Assembly (NCBI GenBank): GCA_902627055.1
Contig: CACOHS010000001.1
Span: 212,422-276,421, forward strand
Direction of reading: 5' to 3'
DNA: 64,000 bases
Source of the DNA: an uncultured SAR86 cluster bacterium
Lineage (GTDB): Bacteria > Pseudomonadota > Gammaproteobacteria > Magnimaribacterales > D2472
Position numbers and translations under genes: made by a program. Shown here piece after piece: positions 1 through 7,822 of this stretch. The notes beneath the pieces were generated by a model. It ran no database searches. It had not been told where the DNA came from and saw nothing but the letters and a program-made list of their open reading frames with translations. Positions within the stretch are counted from its first letter, which is position 1; every line of letters begins with the position of its first letter.

Positions 1-959
1 TTCAAAAACGCTAGTTTACCAATCTCTTGATCTGCATTAATGGCTCTCTCAATTTCTTCGGCAAGAATCATCGCATCCGAAATACCCAAATTAATGCCCT
101 GACCAGCCAATGGGTGAATAGAATGAGCAGCATCAGCAATGACGCAAACTCCATGATCACAGTACTCATTTAGATGATGAGCTGATAATGGAAATGACAA
201 TAATTCACTCCTCACTTTCATTCGGCAAGATATTTTTTTTTCAAATTTTTCTAAATGTTGTGAAATGTTATCTTGATTTAAATCAGTAGCAAGCTCTTTC
301 GGCATTGACCAAACCACAGAAAATAGATTTGTATCCGAATCATTTTTATATGGCATCAATGCAAAAATTTCTTGCTCATAAAACACTTGAATGGCTTCAT
401 CTTCTCTTATATTAGCTATTTCTACCAAGAAGGTTTTGGCTATTTGTTGATAATCCCGAGAAAAATTATCTGAGGCAACAGACTTAGCCAAAGTAGAATT
501 TCTCCCTTCAGCAATCACAAGAAGATCTGTATCAAGAATTGTTTCATTGCTTAATGAAACATGAACTTTTGAATCTATTAGCTGAAAAGAAGTTACTTCA
601 TCGCCAATGGATGTAAAAGATTCAACCTCAGTAGCTAATGCTTCTCTTAAATCGTTGAAGCCAAATACTTTCGCTAAATATCCTATATTTGCCTCTTTTG
701 AGTTAAAAGATAATTTTCCAGATCCAGACCCATCAAAAATATTCATTTCTTGAATTACAGATGAGGAACTTGTAATACCTAATTGATCCAGTCTTTCGCA
801 GGCACTTAAATTTAGTGTCAATGACCTTATGTGATCATCTTTAGAAGCAATGTAAGGATTTTTTTCAATAATTTGAAAAGGTATGTTCCGAGCAGCTAGC
901 TCTAGACCCAAAAAGGATCCAACAATTCCGCCTCCAGAAATTAATACAGATTGGGTCAT
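1..959 (-). CDS. ubiH: 2-octaprenyl-6-methoxyphenol hydroxylase-type FAD monooxygenase (3'-truncated by window edge)
   Basis: The first 319 or so codons are present; the C-terminal end lies outside the window. The N-terminus shows a Rossmann FAD-binding motif (ISGGGIVGSF). Near the window edge is the second FAD motif of the UbiH/UbiF/VisC group, read as ADAAHSIHPLAGQGINLGIS. The family hydroxylates the ubiquinone ring with FAD, NAD(P)H and O2. The first residue of the usual GDAxH motif is Ala here. The start is the ATG just upstream of the pepP stop on the same strand, and pepP-ubiH is a conserved gammaproteobacterial pair. The family assignment is firm; which ring position it hydroxylates is inferred from the pepP linkage. 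Confidence 0.88.
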   Translation of the reverse strand, partial: MTQSVLISGGGIVGSFLGLELAARNIPFQIIEKNPYIASKDDHIRSLTLNLSACERLDQLGITSSSSVIQEMNIFDGSGSGKLSFNSKEANIGYLAKVFGFNDLREALATEVESFTSIGDEVTSFQLIDSKVHVSLSNETILDTDLLVIAEGRNSTLAKSVASDNFSRDYQQIAKTFLVEIANIREDEAIQVFYEQEIFALMPYKNDSDTNLFSVVWSMPKELATDLNQDNISQHLEKFEKKISCRMKVRSELLSFPLSAHHLNEYCDHGVCVIADAAHSIHPLAGQGINLGISDAMILAEEIERAINADQEIGKLAFL

Positions 960-966
960 ATCAAGT

Positions 967-2262
967 CTAGGCCATTAATGCTTCTATTTCTTTGGGATTG
1001 GATGGAACAAAGTCAGTAAGATTTTGATTGCCTTTAGCAGTCACTAAAATATTATCTTCTATTCTAATGCCTATTCCTTTCCATTGATCTTTTACATTGG
1101 CAGTTGAGGAAATATAAATGCCAGGCTCAACCGTTGTTACCATTCCAGGTTTAAACTTCATATATTCACCATCTTCTATGTAATCTCCTGCATCATGAAC
1201 ATCTATTCCCAGCCAATGACCAATTTTGTGCATATAAAAATCTTTAAAAGCTCCTGTTTCATGAAGTTCTTCCATTGAACCATTTAATATTCCAAGATCA
1301 ATTAATCCTTGTGTAATTACTTTTTCAGAAATTATTTGTGAATCCATGACATTGTTATTCACTGTTACTGCTTCTATGCTTTTTTGCTGTGCCTCCAAAA
1401 CCACTTCATAAATAGCAAGTTGAGCAGCAGTGAATTTTCCATTTATTGGATAAGTTCTTGTAATATCAGATGCATATAATTCAAATTCGCAACCTGCATC
1501 AACAAGAACCAAGTCTCCATCTTTAAGAGCTTTTGAGTTTTCTACGTAATGAAGAACACATGCATTTTCACCTCCAGCTACAATAGGAGTATAGGCTGCA
1601 AAGCGCCCGCCTCTTTTTGAAAATTGATATTGATAAAATGCCTCTAGTTCTTGTTCATTCATGCCAGGTTTTACAAATTTCATAGCCTCAACATGAGCTT
1701 CAGCAGAAATTTGACATGCCTTTTTCATTATCTCTATCTCATCTTTGTCCTTAATCAATCTCTCATTACCAATTTTTGATGACGCATCAGCAATATCAAT
1801 GGGCGAACTATGTCTATCTTTTGATCTAGCAGTTTTAATCCAATCAATCACATCGGCATCTAATTTCTGGCTCTTACCAACCGGATAAAAGACCTGATTG
1901 TATCCAGCCAATAGATCAGGCAATCTTTCGTCTATTTCTGTGTTATCAAAGGCAAGATCAAAACCATGATCCTTTACAGCTCCATTAGGTCCAGCCCTGT
2001 ATCCATCCCATATTTCCTTTAATGCATCTTTTTTTGGAACAAAAGCTATTGATTGAACATCTTTGCTCTCATTGATTAAAAGAACTAATGTAGACTCTGG
2101 TTCATTAAAACCAGTTAAATACCAAAAATTACTATCTTGTCTAAATGCGTGAGACGAATCTGCATTTCTGTATTGAACTGCTGCACCAGCAATCACTACA
2201 GCAGAGTTCTTTGGTAACATTGCGCCAAGTTTACTCCTTCTGTCTGCATATCTATTTTTCAT
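967..2262 (-). CDS. pepP: Xaa-Pro aminopeptidase (aminopeptidase P)
   Basis: This 431-residue protein is a metallo-aminopeptidase that removes N-terminal residues preceding proline, in the cytoplasm. Residues 1-165 form the aminopeptidase P N-terminal domain (FWYLTGFNEPES) and the rest is the creatinase-type 'pita-bread' domain. The five metal ligands are visible: D255 and D266 (LVDAGCEFELYASDITRTYP), H349 (HKIGHWLG), E379 (VEPGIY) and E402 (GIRIED). The length matches E. coli PepP (about 440). It lies 7 bases before ubiH on the same strand, consistent with co-transcription, and is divergent from the zapB-like/zapA genes across a 71-base gap that must hold both promoters. Confidence 0.96.
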   Translation of the reverse strand: MKNRYADRRSKLGAMLPKNSAVVIAGAAVQYRNADSSHAFRQDSNFWYLTGFNEPESTLVLLINESKDVQSIAFVPKKDALKEIWDGYRAGPNGAVKDHGFDLAFDNTEIDERLPDLLAGYNQVFYPVGKSQKLDADVIDWIKTARSKDRHSSPIDIADASSKIGNERLIKDKDEIEIMKKACQISAEAHVEAMKFVKPGMNEQELEAFYQYQFSKRGGRFAAYTPIVAGGENACVLHYVENSKALKDGDLVLVDAGCEFELYASDITRTYPINGKFTAAQLAIYEVVLEAQQKSIEAVTVNNNVMDSQIISEKVITQGLIDLGILNGSMEELHETGAFKDFYMHKIGHWLGIDVHDAGDYIEDGEYMKFKPGMVTTVEPGIYISSTANVKDQWKGIGIRIEDNILVTAKGNQNLTDFVPSNPKEIEALMA

Positions 2263-2333
2263 GTGCTAATTCTACTCTTTTCTTTTTCAAACTTCCCTAT
2301 TTACACACTAAGACTTAAACTAAATATATTGTT

Positions 2334-2546
2334 ATGAGTGAAAGTTCGAAAAGTTCTATCAATATTTTAATTAAAAGTACTGAGAAGCTTTTAAAGAGAT
2401 TTAATGAACAAAAAGGAATTATTGATGCTTATATAAAGAAAGAGAGGGAATGGAAAAAGCATAAGCTTTTTCAAGCAAATGAAATTAAAAAGCTCGAAAA
2501 AGCGAATACCAAGTTAGCTAAAGTTATTAAATCACATGAGCAATAA
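2334..2546 (+). CDS. ZapB-like small coiled-coil protein (TIGR02449-type)
   Basis: This 70-residue, Lys/Glu-rich protein is predicted to be almost entirely helical, with a heptad-like pattern from about residue 10 to 68 (IKSTEKLLKRF, IKKLEKANTKLAKVIK). A short coiled-coil gene placed immediately before zapA is a widespread gammaproteobacterial arrangement (family TIGR02449, related to the division factor ZapB). Its reading frame overlaps the start of zapA by 11 bases, so translation is probably coupled. No Shine-Dalgarno is seen before the ATG. TTACAC at 2301-2306 and TATATT at 2325-2330 (18-base spacing) could be a promoter giving a nearly leaderless mRNA. A division role is inferred from context and shape, not from residues. 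Confidence 0.75.
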   Translation: MSESSKSSINILIKSTEKLLKRFNEQKGIIDAYIKKEREWKKHKLFQANEIKKLEKANTKLAKVIKSHEQ

Positions 2547-2805
2547 AGAAGTTTTAGAATTAATGATTATGGGCAAAAAGATCACAATTGCTTGCCCGCC
2601 AAAAGATAAAGAAGGCCTCATTAAAGCAGCAGAAATATTAAATGAGCAAATAGATTCTATCCCTGATAAATCTAATGCCTTAATTTTGACCAGTCTGGAC
2701 TTGGCTTTTAAAAGTCAACTCCCGCAAGAGGGAAGCTTACTCTCAAAAACGGAAGAAAAAAACATTAAAGATCTTGCTTCAAAAATTGAAAAATCTCTAA
2801 ATTAG
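2536..2805 (+). CDS. zapA: cell division protein ZapA
   Basis: This 89-residue protein has the ZapA fold signature: an N-terminal beta segment (VLELMIMGKKITIACPPKD), a helical segment (LIKAAEILNEQIDSI), then a C-terminal coiled-coil helix. ZapA cross-links FtsZ protofilaments at the Z-ring. The second half (NALILTSLDLAFKSQL) matches the conserved 'LNLAxEL'-type region. It is slightly shorter than the usual 100-110 residues. It overlaps the ZapB-like gene upstream and is followed by the 6S RNA gene and fau, the classic zapA-ssrS-fau order, which strongly supports the identification. Confidence 0.88.
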   Translation: MSNKEVLELMIMGKKITIACPPKDKEGLIKAAEILNEQIDSIPDKSNALILTSLDLAFKSQLPQEGSLLSKTEEKNIKDLASKIEKSLN

Positions 2806-2835
2806 CAAAACTCTTTTTTTTAAAATCAACTAATC

Positions 2836-2841
2836 TATAAT
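2836..2841 (+). promoter_or_regulatory. -10 box for 6S RNA
   Basis: A perfect TATAAT lies just upstream of the 6S RNA stem and predicts transcription starting near 2848, which coincides with the 5' end of the base-paired structure. A matching -35 element is not obvious, since the segment 17 bases upstream is a T-run. Confidence 0.6.
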
Positions 2842-2847
2842 GTAGTT

Positions 2848-3020
2848 GACTGGTTCATTCGCTAACTTATCGAGATTCTTTGAACCGATAATATATTTAA
2901 AGGTGATTTTCCACTGCTGTTGTTGTGCATTACCATCAAGGGAAGCCTGATGCAGTATGAGCTTCACCACCTGAGCTTTCGGTTCAGGTAACGATAAGTA
3001 GCGGTGAATTGGTTTTTTAG
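2848..3020 (+). ncRNA. ssrS: 6S RNA
   Basis: The segment between zapA and fau folds into one long interrupted hairpin, as 6S RNA does. Positions 2852-2872 pair with 2992-3012, 2882-2888 with 2979-2985, 2902-2906 with 2964-2968, and 2913-2917 with 2952-2956. Unpaired stretches between these stems form the internal loops and a central bubble. 6S RNA binds sigma70 RNA polymerase holoenzyme by mimicking an open promoter and represses transcription in stationary phase. Location, size (about 173 nt), a TATAAT 7 bases upstream and the fold agree. The ends are estimates; the 3' end is placed at the T-run after the closing stem. An open frame on the opposite strand is a by-product of the helix. Confidence 0.87.
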
Positions 3021-3033
3021 CTAACACGCAAAA

Positions 3034-3603
3034 GTGAAATCAAAATATAGACAATCTATCCTTAATATAAGGAATGCATTAAGTTCATCCGAAGTATCAA
3101 GTCTCTCAAAAGAAATAGTAAAAAATGTTAATGCGGAATTTCGCCTAGACGAAGTTGGTATATTAGGCAGTTACTTCTCAGTAAATAATGAAGTTGATTT
3201 AACAGTCATCAATAAAAAAAGGTTTAATGAAAATCGCTTAACTACCTATCCTAAGATCGGACCTAATCATTCAATGAATTTAATTGCACCTAAAAGCTTT
3301 GAACAATTAATTAAAAATAAATACGATATTTATGAGCCATCATATGGCGATGTAATAAATTCTATGGAGCATGAGATCATCATCATTCCAACCGTTGGTG
3401 TTGATAAAAATGGATATAGGCTTGGATATGGTGGAGGTTACTATGATAGATATTTAGAATCGGTTCATAGAAATAGTAATAGACCACTTCTTATTGGTTT
3501 AATTTATGACTTTCAGCTTATAGATGACTCAATCGATGAGATTCATGATATTAAACTAGATGTTGTATTCTCAGAAACTCAAATTAAAAACTTTGTAAGT
3601 TAA
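3034..3603 (+). CDS. fau: 5-formyltetrahydrofolate cyclo-ligase
   Basis: This 189-residue cytoplasmic enzyme converts 5-formyl-THF to 5,10-methenyl-THF using ATP. The family's C-terminal signature is clear (GYRLGYGGGYYDRYL at about 126-140), as is the N-terminal basic patch (MKSKYRQSILNIRNAL). The start is a GTG only 14 bases after the proposed 6S RNA end and has no Shine-Dalgarno. E. coli transcribes ssrS and fau (ygfA) from one precursor, and that is likely here. The stop codon shares a TTAA with the stop of the convergent epoxide hydrolase gene. Confidence 0.93.
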   Translation: MKSKYRQSILNIRNALSSSEVSSLSKEIVKNVNAEFRLDEVGILGSYFSVNNEVDLTVINKKRFNENRLTTYPKIGPNHSMNLIAPKSFEQLIKNKYDIYEPSYGDVINSMEHEIIIIPTVGVDKNGYRLGYGGGYYDRYLESVHRNSNRPLLIGLIYDFQLIDDSIDEIHDIKLDVVFSETQIKNFVS

Positions 3604-4721
3604 ATTTCTAATTTTGCTACAAAACTAAAAATATCCTCTGCAAGAATTTTAGGACTCTCTAATGCAGCAAAATGCCCTCCTGGATATTGATTCCATTGAA
3701 CTATATTATAGATTTTTTCTGCCCAAGCCCTGGGTGGTCTAGCAATTTCATTCTCAAAGATAGCTCCAGCCATTGGCTGAGAAACTGGATTAAATGTAAA
3801 TCCTAAAGGTCCATTCTCATAATAGAATCTTGCAGACGAGGTGATAGATTCTGTATGCCAATACAAAGATACAATGGCAAGAACCTCATCCAAAGAAACG
3901 ACAAGTTTGTCTGAGTTATCTTTTGTCCATCCATGAAATTTTTCAATAATCCATGCAGCTAAACCAACAGGAGAATCATTTAAACCATACCCAATTGTCT
4001 GTGGTTTAGTGCTTTGAATCGCAAAATATCCATATCCAGTTGCTTGATATTTTTCTATATTCTTCATTCCCTCCAACTCTTCTTGAGTTACACCATTCAT
4101 GGAATCCTCTCCATCTGGAGGGAATGCTATAACTAAATTTAGATGAATTCCCACACAATTTTCCGGGAAAAGTTCTGCGATCCACTTTGTTATCATCGAA
4201 CCCCAATCGCCACCCTGTGCAATGTATTTTTCATAGCCAAGAGCAAGCATCAATTCATTTTCAAGTTTTGCCACTTCCTCTGAATTTATGCCTAGTTCAA
4301 AAGGTTTATCAGAAAAACCATATCCTGGTATTGAGGGACAAACAACATCAAATTCAATTCCATCTTTGCCAGCTGACAACTCAGGAATAATTTTTAAAAA
4401 TTCCTGAACACTTCCTGGCCATCCATGGGTAAGTAGTAAAGGGATAGCATTCTTTGAATTAGCTTTTTTATGAAGGTAATGAAGTTCCAAGCCAGATTTA
4501 GTTTTATATTTAAAACTTCCAGCTTCATTTAATTTTGCCTCATGCTTTCTCCAGTCAAAATTATTTCTCCAAGTATTAACAGCATCCTTTAGATAAGCTT
4601 TCTTTGTTCCTAAGGTCCATCGATCGTCATTAATTTCATCAGGCCATCTGGTTAGATCTATTTTTTGATTAAGAAGTTCAATCTTCTCATCAGGAATGTA
4701 TATCTCAAATTCTTTGATCAT
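3600..4721 (-). CDS. epoxide hydrolase family alpha/beta hydrolase
   Basis: This 373-residue protein begins with the epoxide-hydrolase N-terminal lid/arm domain (EIYIPDEKIELLNQKIDLTRWPDE, quoted in part: EKIELLNQKIDLTRWPDE) and continues as an alpha/beta hydrolase. The oxyanion motif is HGWPGS (about 99-104) and the nucleophile elbow is GGDWGS (about 170-175), with Asp as nucleophile as in true epoxide hydrolases. A C-terminal GGHFAALESP supplies the catalytic His. Such enzymes open epoxides to diols; the substrate cannot be told. Its start abuts the ilvA stop (1-base overlap), so the two are probably co-transcribed. Confidence 0.88.
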   Translation of the reverse strand: MIKEFEIYIPDEKIELLNQKIDLTRWPDEINDDRWTLGTKKAYLKDAVNTWRNNFDWRKHEAKLNEAGSFKYKTKSGLELHYLHKKANSKNAIPLLLTHGWPGSVQEFLKIIPELSAGKDGIEFDVVCPSIPGYGFSDKPFELGINSEEVAKLENELMLALGYEKYIAQGGDWGSMITKWIAELFPENCVGIHLNLVIAFPPDGEDSMNGVTQEELEGMKNIEKYQATGYGYFAIQSTKPQTIGYGLNDSPVGLAAWIIEKFHGWTKDNSDKLVVSLDEVLAIVSLYWHTESITSSARFYYENGPLGFTFNPVSQPMAGAIFENEIARPPRAWAEKIYNIVQWNQYPGGHFAALESPKILAEDIFSFVAKLEI

Positions 4722-6268
4722 TATCTCAAAAAATCTATGTAAGCCTTATTATCTGTTTCTTCAATAAAACTATAATCCAGTGATTTAAGATGCTTCTCTA
4801 GGGCGCTGGCAGATTTACTTTTATCCTCTATGCCAATTAAAACATTAGCAAAAGCTGCTCCTAGGTTTCTGTAATGAAACAAAGAAATATTCCACTTAGA
4901 GCCAAAATTTTTAAGAAATCCCATCAAAGCTCCAGGCCTATCAGGAAATTGACATCTAAATAATCTCTCGGAATCTTTTTCTGAAATTATACTTTTATGA
5001 CCTCCAACCATATGTCTAAGATGATCATTAGAAATTTGATTCCTCGTTAAATCAGAAAACTTAAAATTACTTTTTGTAAGCATAGTTTTAATTTTTTTAA
5101 ATGCATTTTCATTTTCAGTTTTAATGCCTACAAGGACATTTGCATCTTCCTTACTTGAAAATCTGTAATTGAATTCTGTGATCTGTGCTCGACCAAAGAC
5201 TTTACATAATTTTAAAAAACTTCCCGGTTGCTCTGGAATTTTAATACTGAAGAGTTTTTCCCTATTTTCACCAACCACAGACCTTTCTACAATATAGCTA
5301 AGCCTTTCAAAATTAACATTTGCGCCACTACTAACTGCTAGTAAGCGTTTATTTGAAATTTTTGATGCATATTTTTTCAGCCCTGCTAGTGCAAGGGCTC
5401 CTGCAGGCTCAGAGAGAACTCTTGTATCCTCAAAAATATCTTTTACTGCTGAGCACAGTTCATCGATGCTTACAGTAATTACTCCATCCACGCATTCTTT
5501 AATTACATCAAAGTTATTTTTACCAACAAGTTCTACAGCAACACCATCGGCAAATAATCCGACTTCTCTGAGTCTTACTCTTTTATCGGCCTTAATTGCC
5601 TCAACCAAACAAGCTGAGTCATCTACCTCAACTCCATAAATCTTTATATCTTTTTTAGTTTGGGCTACCCATGCACTTATACCTGCTAGAAGCCCCCCTC
5701 CACCTACAGGAACAAAAATAGCATCAAGGTTATTCTGTTCATCCAAAATTTCTTTCCCAATTGTCCCTTGCCCAGCAATAGTAAGTGGATCATCAAATGC
5801 TTCAATGAATTCAAGCTTTTGCTCCTTTGCCATTTGTTTAGCTTTTTTGACCGCTTGATCGAAGCTATCTCCGTGTAATAAAACTTTAGAACCAAATCTT
5901 TTCACAGACTTTACTTTAATCTCAGGAGCAGTTACTGGCATAACTATAAAGCAAGGAACTTTCAATTTCTTACACGCATTAGCAACGCCTTGCGCATGAT
6001 TTCCAGCAGATGCTGCAATAACTCCCCTTTGTTTTTGTTGAGTCGTTAAATTTACAATCTTGTTGTATGCCCCTCTAATTTTAAATGAGAAGATTGGTTG
6101 CATATCCTCGCGCTTTAAAAAAATATCATTTTTTAATTTGCCAGATAGATTTGCGGCAAAGCTAATAGGAGTCTTTTCGGCAACATCATATACTCTAGAT
6201 TTAGCAATTAAATCTAAATACTTTTTAGAAAATTTGTATGAGCCTGATTTTTTTATTTTAAGTCGCAT
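4721..6268 (-). CDS. ilvA: threonine ammonia-lyase, biosynthetic
   Basis: This 515-residue PLP enzyme deaminates threonine to 2-oxobutanoate, the first step to isoleucine. The PLP lysine is K63 (FSFKIRGAYNKI) and the glycine loop is PVGGGGLLAGI. The catalytic domain spans about 1-330. Two ACT-like regulatory domains follow (about 335-420 and 425-510; FSIKIPEQPGSFLK and FRCQFPDRPGALMG), as in the E. coli enzyme of 514 residues, so isoleucine feedback inhibition is expected. It is divergent from rpiA across only 24 bases, where both start regions must overlap. Confidence 0.95.
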   Translation of the reverse strand: MRLKIKKSGSYKFSKKYLDLIAKSRVYDVAEKTPISFAANLSGKLKNDIFLKREDMQPIFSFKIRGAYNKIVNLTTQQKQRGVIAASAGNHAQGVANACKKLKVPCFIVMPVTAPEIKVKSVKRFGSKVLLHGDSFDQAVKKAKQMAKEQKLEFIEAFDDPLTIAGQGTIGKEILDEQNNLDAIFVPVGGGGLLAGISAWVAQTKKDIKIYGVEVDDSACLVEAIKADKRVRLREVGLFADGVAVELVGKNNFDVIKECVDGVITVSIDELCSAVKDIFEDTRVLSEPAGALALAGLKKYASKISNKRLLAVSSGANVNFERLSYIVERSVVGENREKLFSIKIPEQPGSFLKLCKVFGRAQITEFNYRFSSKEDANVLVGIKTENENAFKKIKTMLTKSNFKFSDLTRNQISNDHLRHMVGGHKSIISEKDSERLFRCQFPDRPGALMGFLKNFGSKWNISLFHYRNLGAAFANVLIGIEDKSKSASALEKHLKSLDYSFIEETDNKAYIDFLR

Positions 6269-6292
6269 AATAATTTAAGTATTATACCCATA

Positions 6293-6934
6293 ATGAGCAA
6301 TTCAAAATTAAATGCTTCAATTGAAGCTATTAAATACATAAAACCAAAAATAGATTTTAATTCAATAATTGGAGTGGGGACTGGCTCGACGGTGAACTTC
6401 TTCATTGAAGAACTTGCAAAGATAAAGCATCTTTTCAAAGGTGCTGTTTCTAGCTCAGAGGCCTCCACAAAACTCTTAGAAAATTCTGGAATAGAAGTAT
6501 TTGAACTAAATGACGTTGATGAGGTTATTGTATATGTGGATGGTGCAGATGAAGTAGATCCTTCTCATAATCTTATAAAAGGTGGTGGTGGTGCTCATAC
6601 AAGAGAAAAGATTGTTGCATCAGCTTCAAATGAGTTTGTTTGTATAGTGGACGAATCGAAATTAGTGGAGGTATTAGGAAATTTTCCTTTGCCAATAGAA
6701 GTAATGGTAAAAAGCAGAAGCTATGTTGCTCGAGAAATTGTTAAATTAGGAGGTGTGCCTGAATTAAGACAGAATTTCTTTACTGATCAGGACAATCAAA
6801 TTCTAGATGTTACAAATTTGAAAATAGATGATCCATTAGCACTTGAAAAAAATATCAATCTTATACCAGGTGTTTTAGACAACGGTGTATTTGCTCAATG
6901 CAAGCCGCAAAAAGTAATCGTTGGAAGAAATTAA
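6293..6934 (+). CDS. rpiA: ribose-5-phosphate isomerase A
   Basis: This 213-residue enzyme interconverts ribose-5-P and ribulose-5-P in the pentose phosphate pathway. Conserved family motifs are GVGTGSTVNFF (phosphate binding), YVDGADEVDP (catalytic Asp) and KGGGGAHTREKI. The length is close to the usual 219. No Shine-Dalgarno precedes the ATG; TATTAT at 6280-6285 would place the transcript start at or next to the start codon, so a leaderless mRNA is possible. The stop shares TTAA with the convergent peroxidase gene. The ilvA/rpiA neighbourhood recurs in gammaproteobacteria. Confidence 0.95.
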   Translation: MSNSKLNASIEAIKYIKPKIDFNSIIGVGTGSTVNFFIEELAKIKHLFKGAVSSSEASTKLLENSGIEVFELNDVDEVIVYVDGADEVDPSHNLIKGGGGAHTREKIVASASNEFVCIVDESKLVEVLGNFPLPIEVMVKSRSYVAREIVKLGGVPELRQNFFTDQDNQILDVTNLKIDDPLALEKNINLIPGVLDNGVFAQCKPQKVIVGRN

Positions 6935-7455
6935 AGAACTGCTTGAATAGCTGATACTAATCTTTCGGATTCAGGCGTTACACTGGATTTGTAATGTTCG
7001 ATAACTTGTCCATCTCTTCCGATAAGATATTTTGCAAAATTCCATTTAGGCTCTTTGCCAGACGCAGCAATTAGTTTTTTGTAGAATGGATGAGCTTTCT
7101 TTCCCGTAACTTTCGCGGTGGCAAACATTGGAAACTCAACTCCATACTCGGTGCTACAAAATTCAGCTACTTTCGATTCTGCAGAAAATTCTTGAAAAAA
7201 ATCCCTTGATGGAATTCCGATTATCGTTAGACCATCATCTTTAAACTTAGTATAAAGTCTTTGGAGCCCAGCATATTGAGGAGTATAACCACATCTACTG
7301 GCAACATTTACCACTAAAATTACATTACCAGAGTATTCGCAAAGATTTTGCTCATCATCTGAATCTAAAACCCTTAACGAACTGTTAAGTATATCTGAAC
7401 AGGCAAATGAAGATGTTGAGAATAAGATGATTGTAAGGATAAAAAGTTTTTTCAT
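6931..7455 (-). CDS. glutathione peroxidase-like thiol peroxidase, exported
   Basis: This 174-residue protein opens with a Sec signal peptide (KKLFILTIILFSTSSFA), so the mature enzyme is likely periplasmic. The peroxidatic cysteine is C55 in NVASRCGYTPQY, a Cys in place of selenocysteine. FPMF and KWNFAKYLIGRDG carry the conserved Trp and Asn. The loop usually reading FPCNQFGxQEP or PSNDFGxQEP is IPSRDFFQEFS here, so the usual active-site Gln is replaced by Asp. The family reduces hydroperoxides, often with thioredoxin. An AAGG lies directly against the ATG, too close for a normal Shine-Dalgarno, and a small ORF precedes the gene on the same strand. Confidence 0.88.
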   Translation of the reverse strand: MKKLFILTIILFSTSSFACSDILNSSLRVLDSDDEQNLCEYSGNVILVVNVASRCGYTPQYAGLQRLYTKFKDDGLTIIGIPSRDFFQEFSAESKVAEFCSTEYGVEFPMFATAKVTGKKAHPFYKKLIAASGKEPKWNFAKYLIGRDGQVIEHYKSSVTPESERLVSAIQAVL

Positions 7456-7465
7456 CCTTGTGATA

Positions 7466-7555
7466 TTACACTACCGGCGAGATCGCGTAAACTGACGATA
7501 TGAAGATACTTACCAGTGTAAGTAGCTCGAATCTTTCAATAATTTTTTCTTTCAT
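7466..7555 (-). CDS. possible small hydrophobic peptide (29 aa)
   Basis: An ATG-initiated frame of 29 codons plus stop lies 10 bases upstream of the peroxidase gene on the same strand. It has a well-placed Shine-Dalgarno (AAGG, 6 bases before the ATG). The peptide starts MKEKIIERFE and continues as a hydrophobic stretch (LLTLVSIFISSVYAISPVV), like a short membrane helix or a signal peptide without a mature protein. It could be a leader peptide, a small membrane protein, or chance. I do not recognise a family. Confidence 0.35.
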   Translation of the reverse strand: MKEKIIERFELLTLVSIFISSVYAISPVV

Positions 7556-7572
7556 AACTAACCTTTAAAGAG

Positions 7573-7596
7573 ATGGAGGGTGTTTCAACCCTCCAT
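7573..7596. promoter_or_regulatory. perfect hairpin in the peroxidase/fad intergenic region
   Basis: A perfect 9-base inverted repeat (ATGGAGGGT / ACCCTCCAT) closes a 6-base loop. No T-run follows on either strand, so it is not a typical intrinsic terminator. On the minus strand it would lie in the leader just before the small ORF's ribosome-binding site; on the plus strand it precedes an isolated GGGGGG-rich ribosome site. Its role is unknown; an operator or RNA leader element is possible. Confidence 0.5.
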
Positions 7597-7822
7597 AATT
7601 CCAGAGAAATATCCAACAAATCATAGGGGGGAGAGAAATGCTGGAAAAGATATTATACATATTTATAATTGTATATCAACAAAAATGATACATAATTTTT
7701 GGTTATTTATACATATATATTTTATTAATATTTAGTGTAATTTGTTAAGTTAAAAGTTATTTTCAGACTATTTCATTAGAAATATATATATAATTTCTTT
7801 TTTAATTAATTTAGAGATAATT

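Larger units (their letters stand above)
7456..7822. other. 367-base gene-poor gap between peroxidase and fad genes
   Basis: This is the only gap over 300 bases. Next to the peroxidase it holds the 29-codon minus-strand ORF and the 9-base-stem hairpin. A second inverted repeat pairs TTCCAG (7599-7604) with CTGGAA (7641-7646). A very strong ribosome-site-like GGGGGGAGAG (7626-7635) precedes an ATG at 7638 that opens only a 16-codon frame (MLEKILYIFIIVYQQK). The remainder up to 7822 is extremely AT-rich and presumably carries the fad promoter. No RNA gene was recognised. Confidence 0.5.

Noticed and set aside
2830..3027. 65-codon minus-strand ORF between zapA and fau
   Set aside because: It is the antisense of the 6S RNA helix; no ribosome site and no family resemblance.
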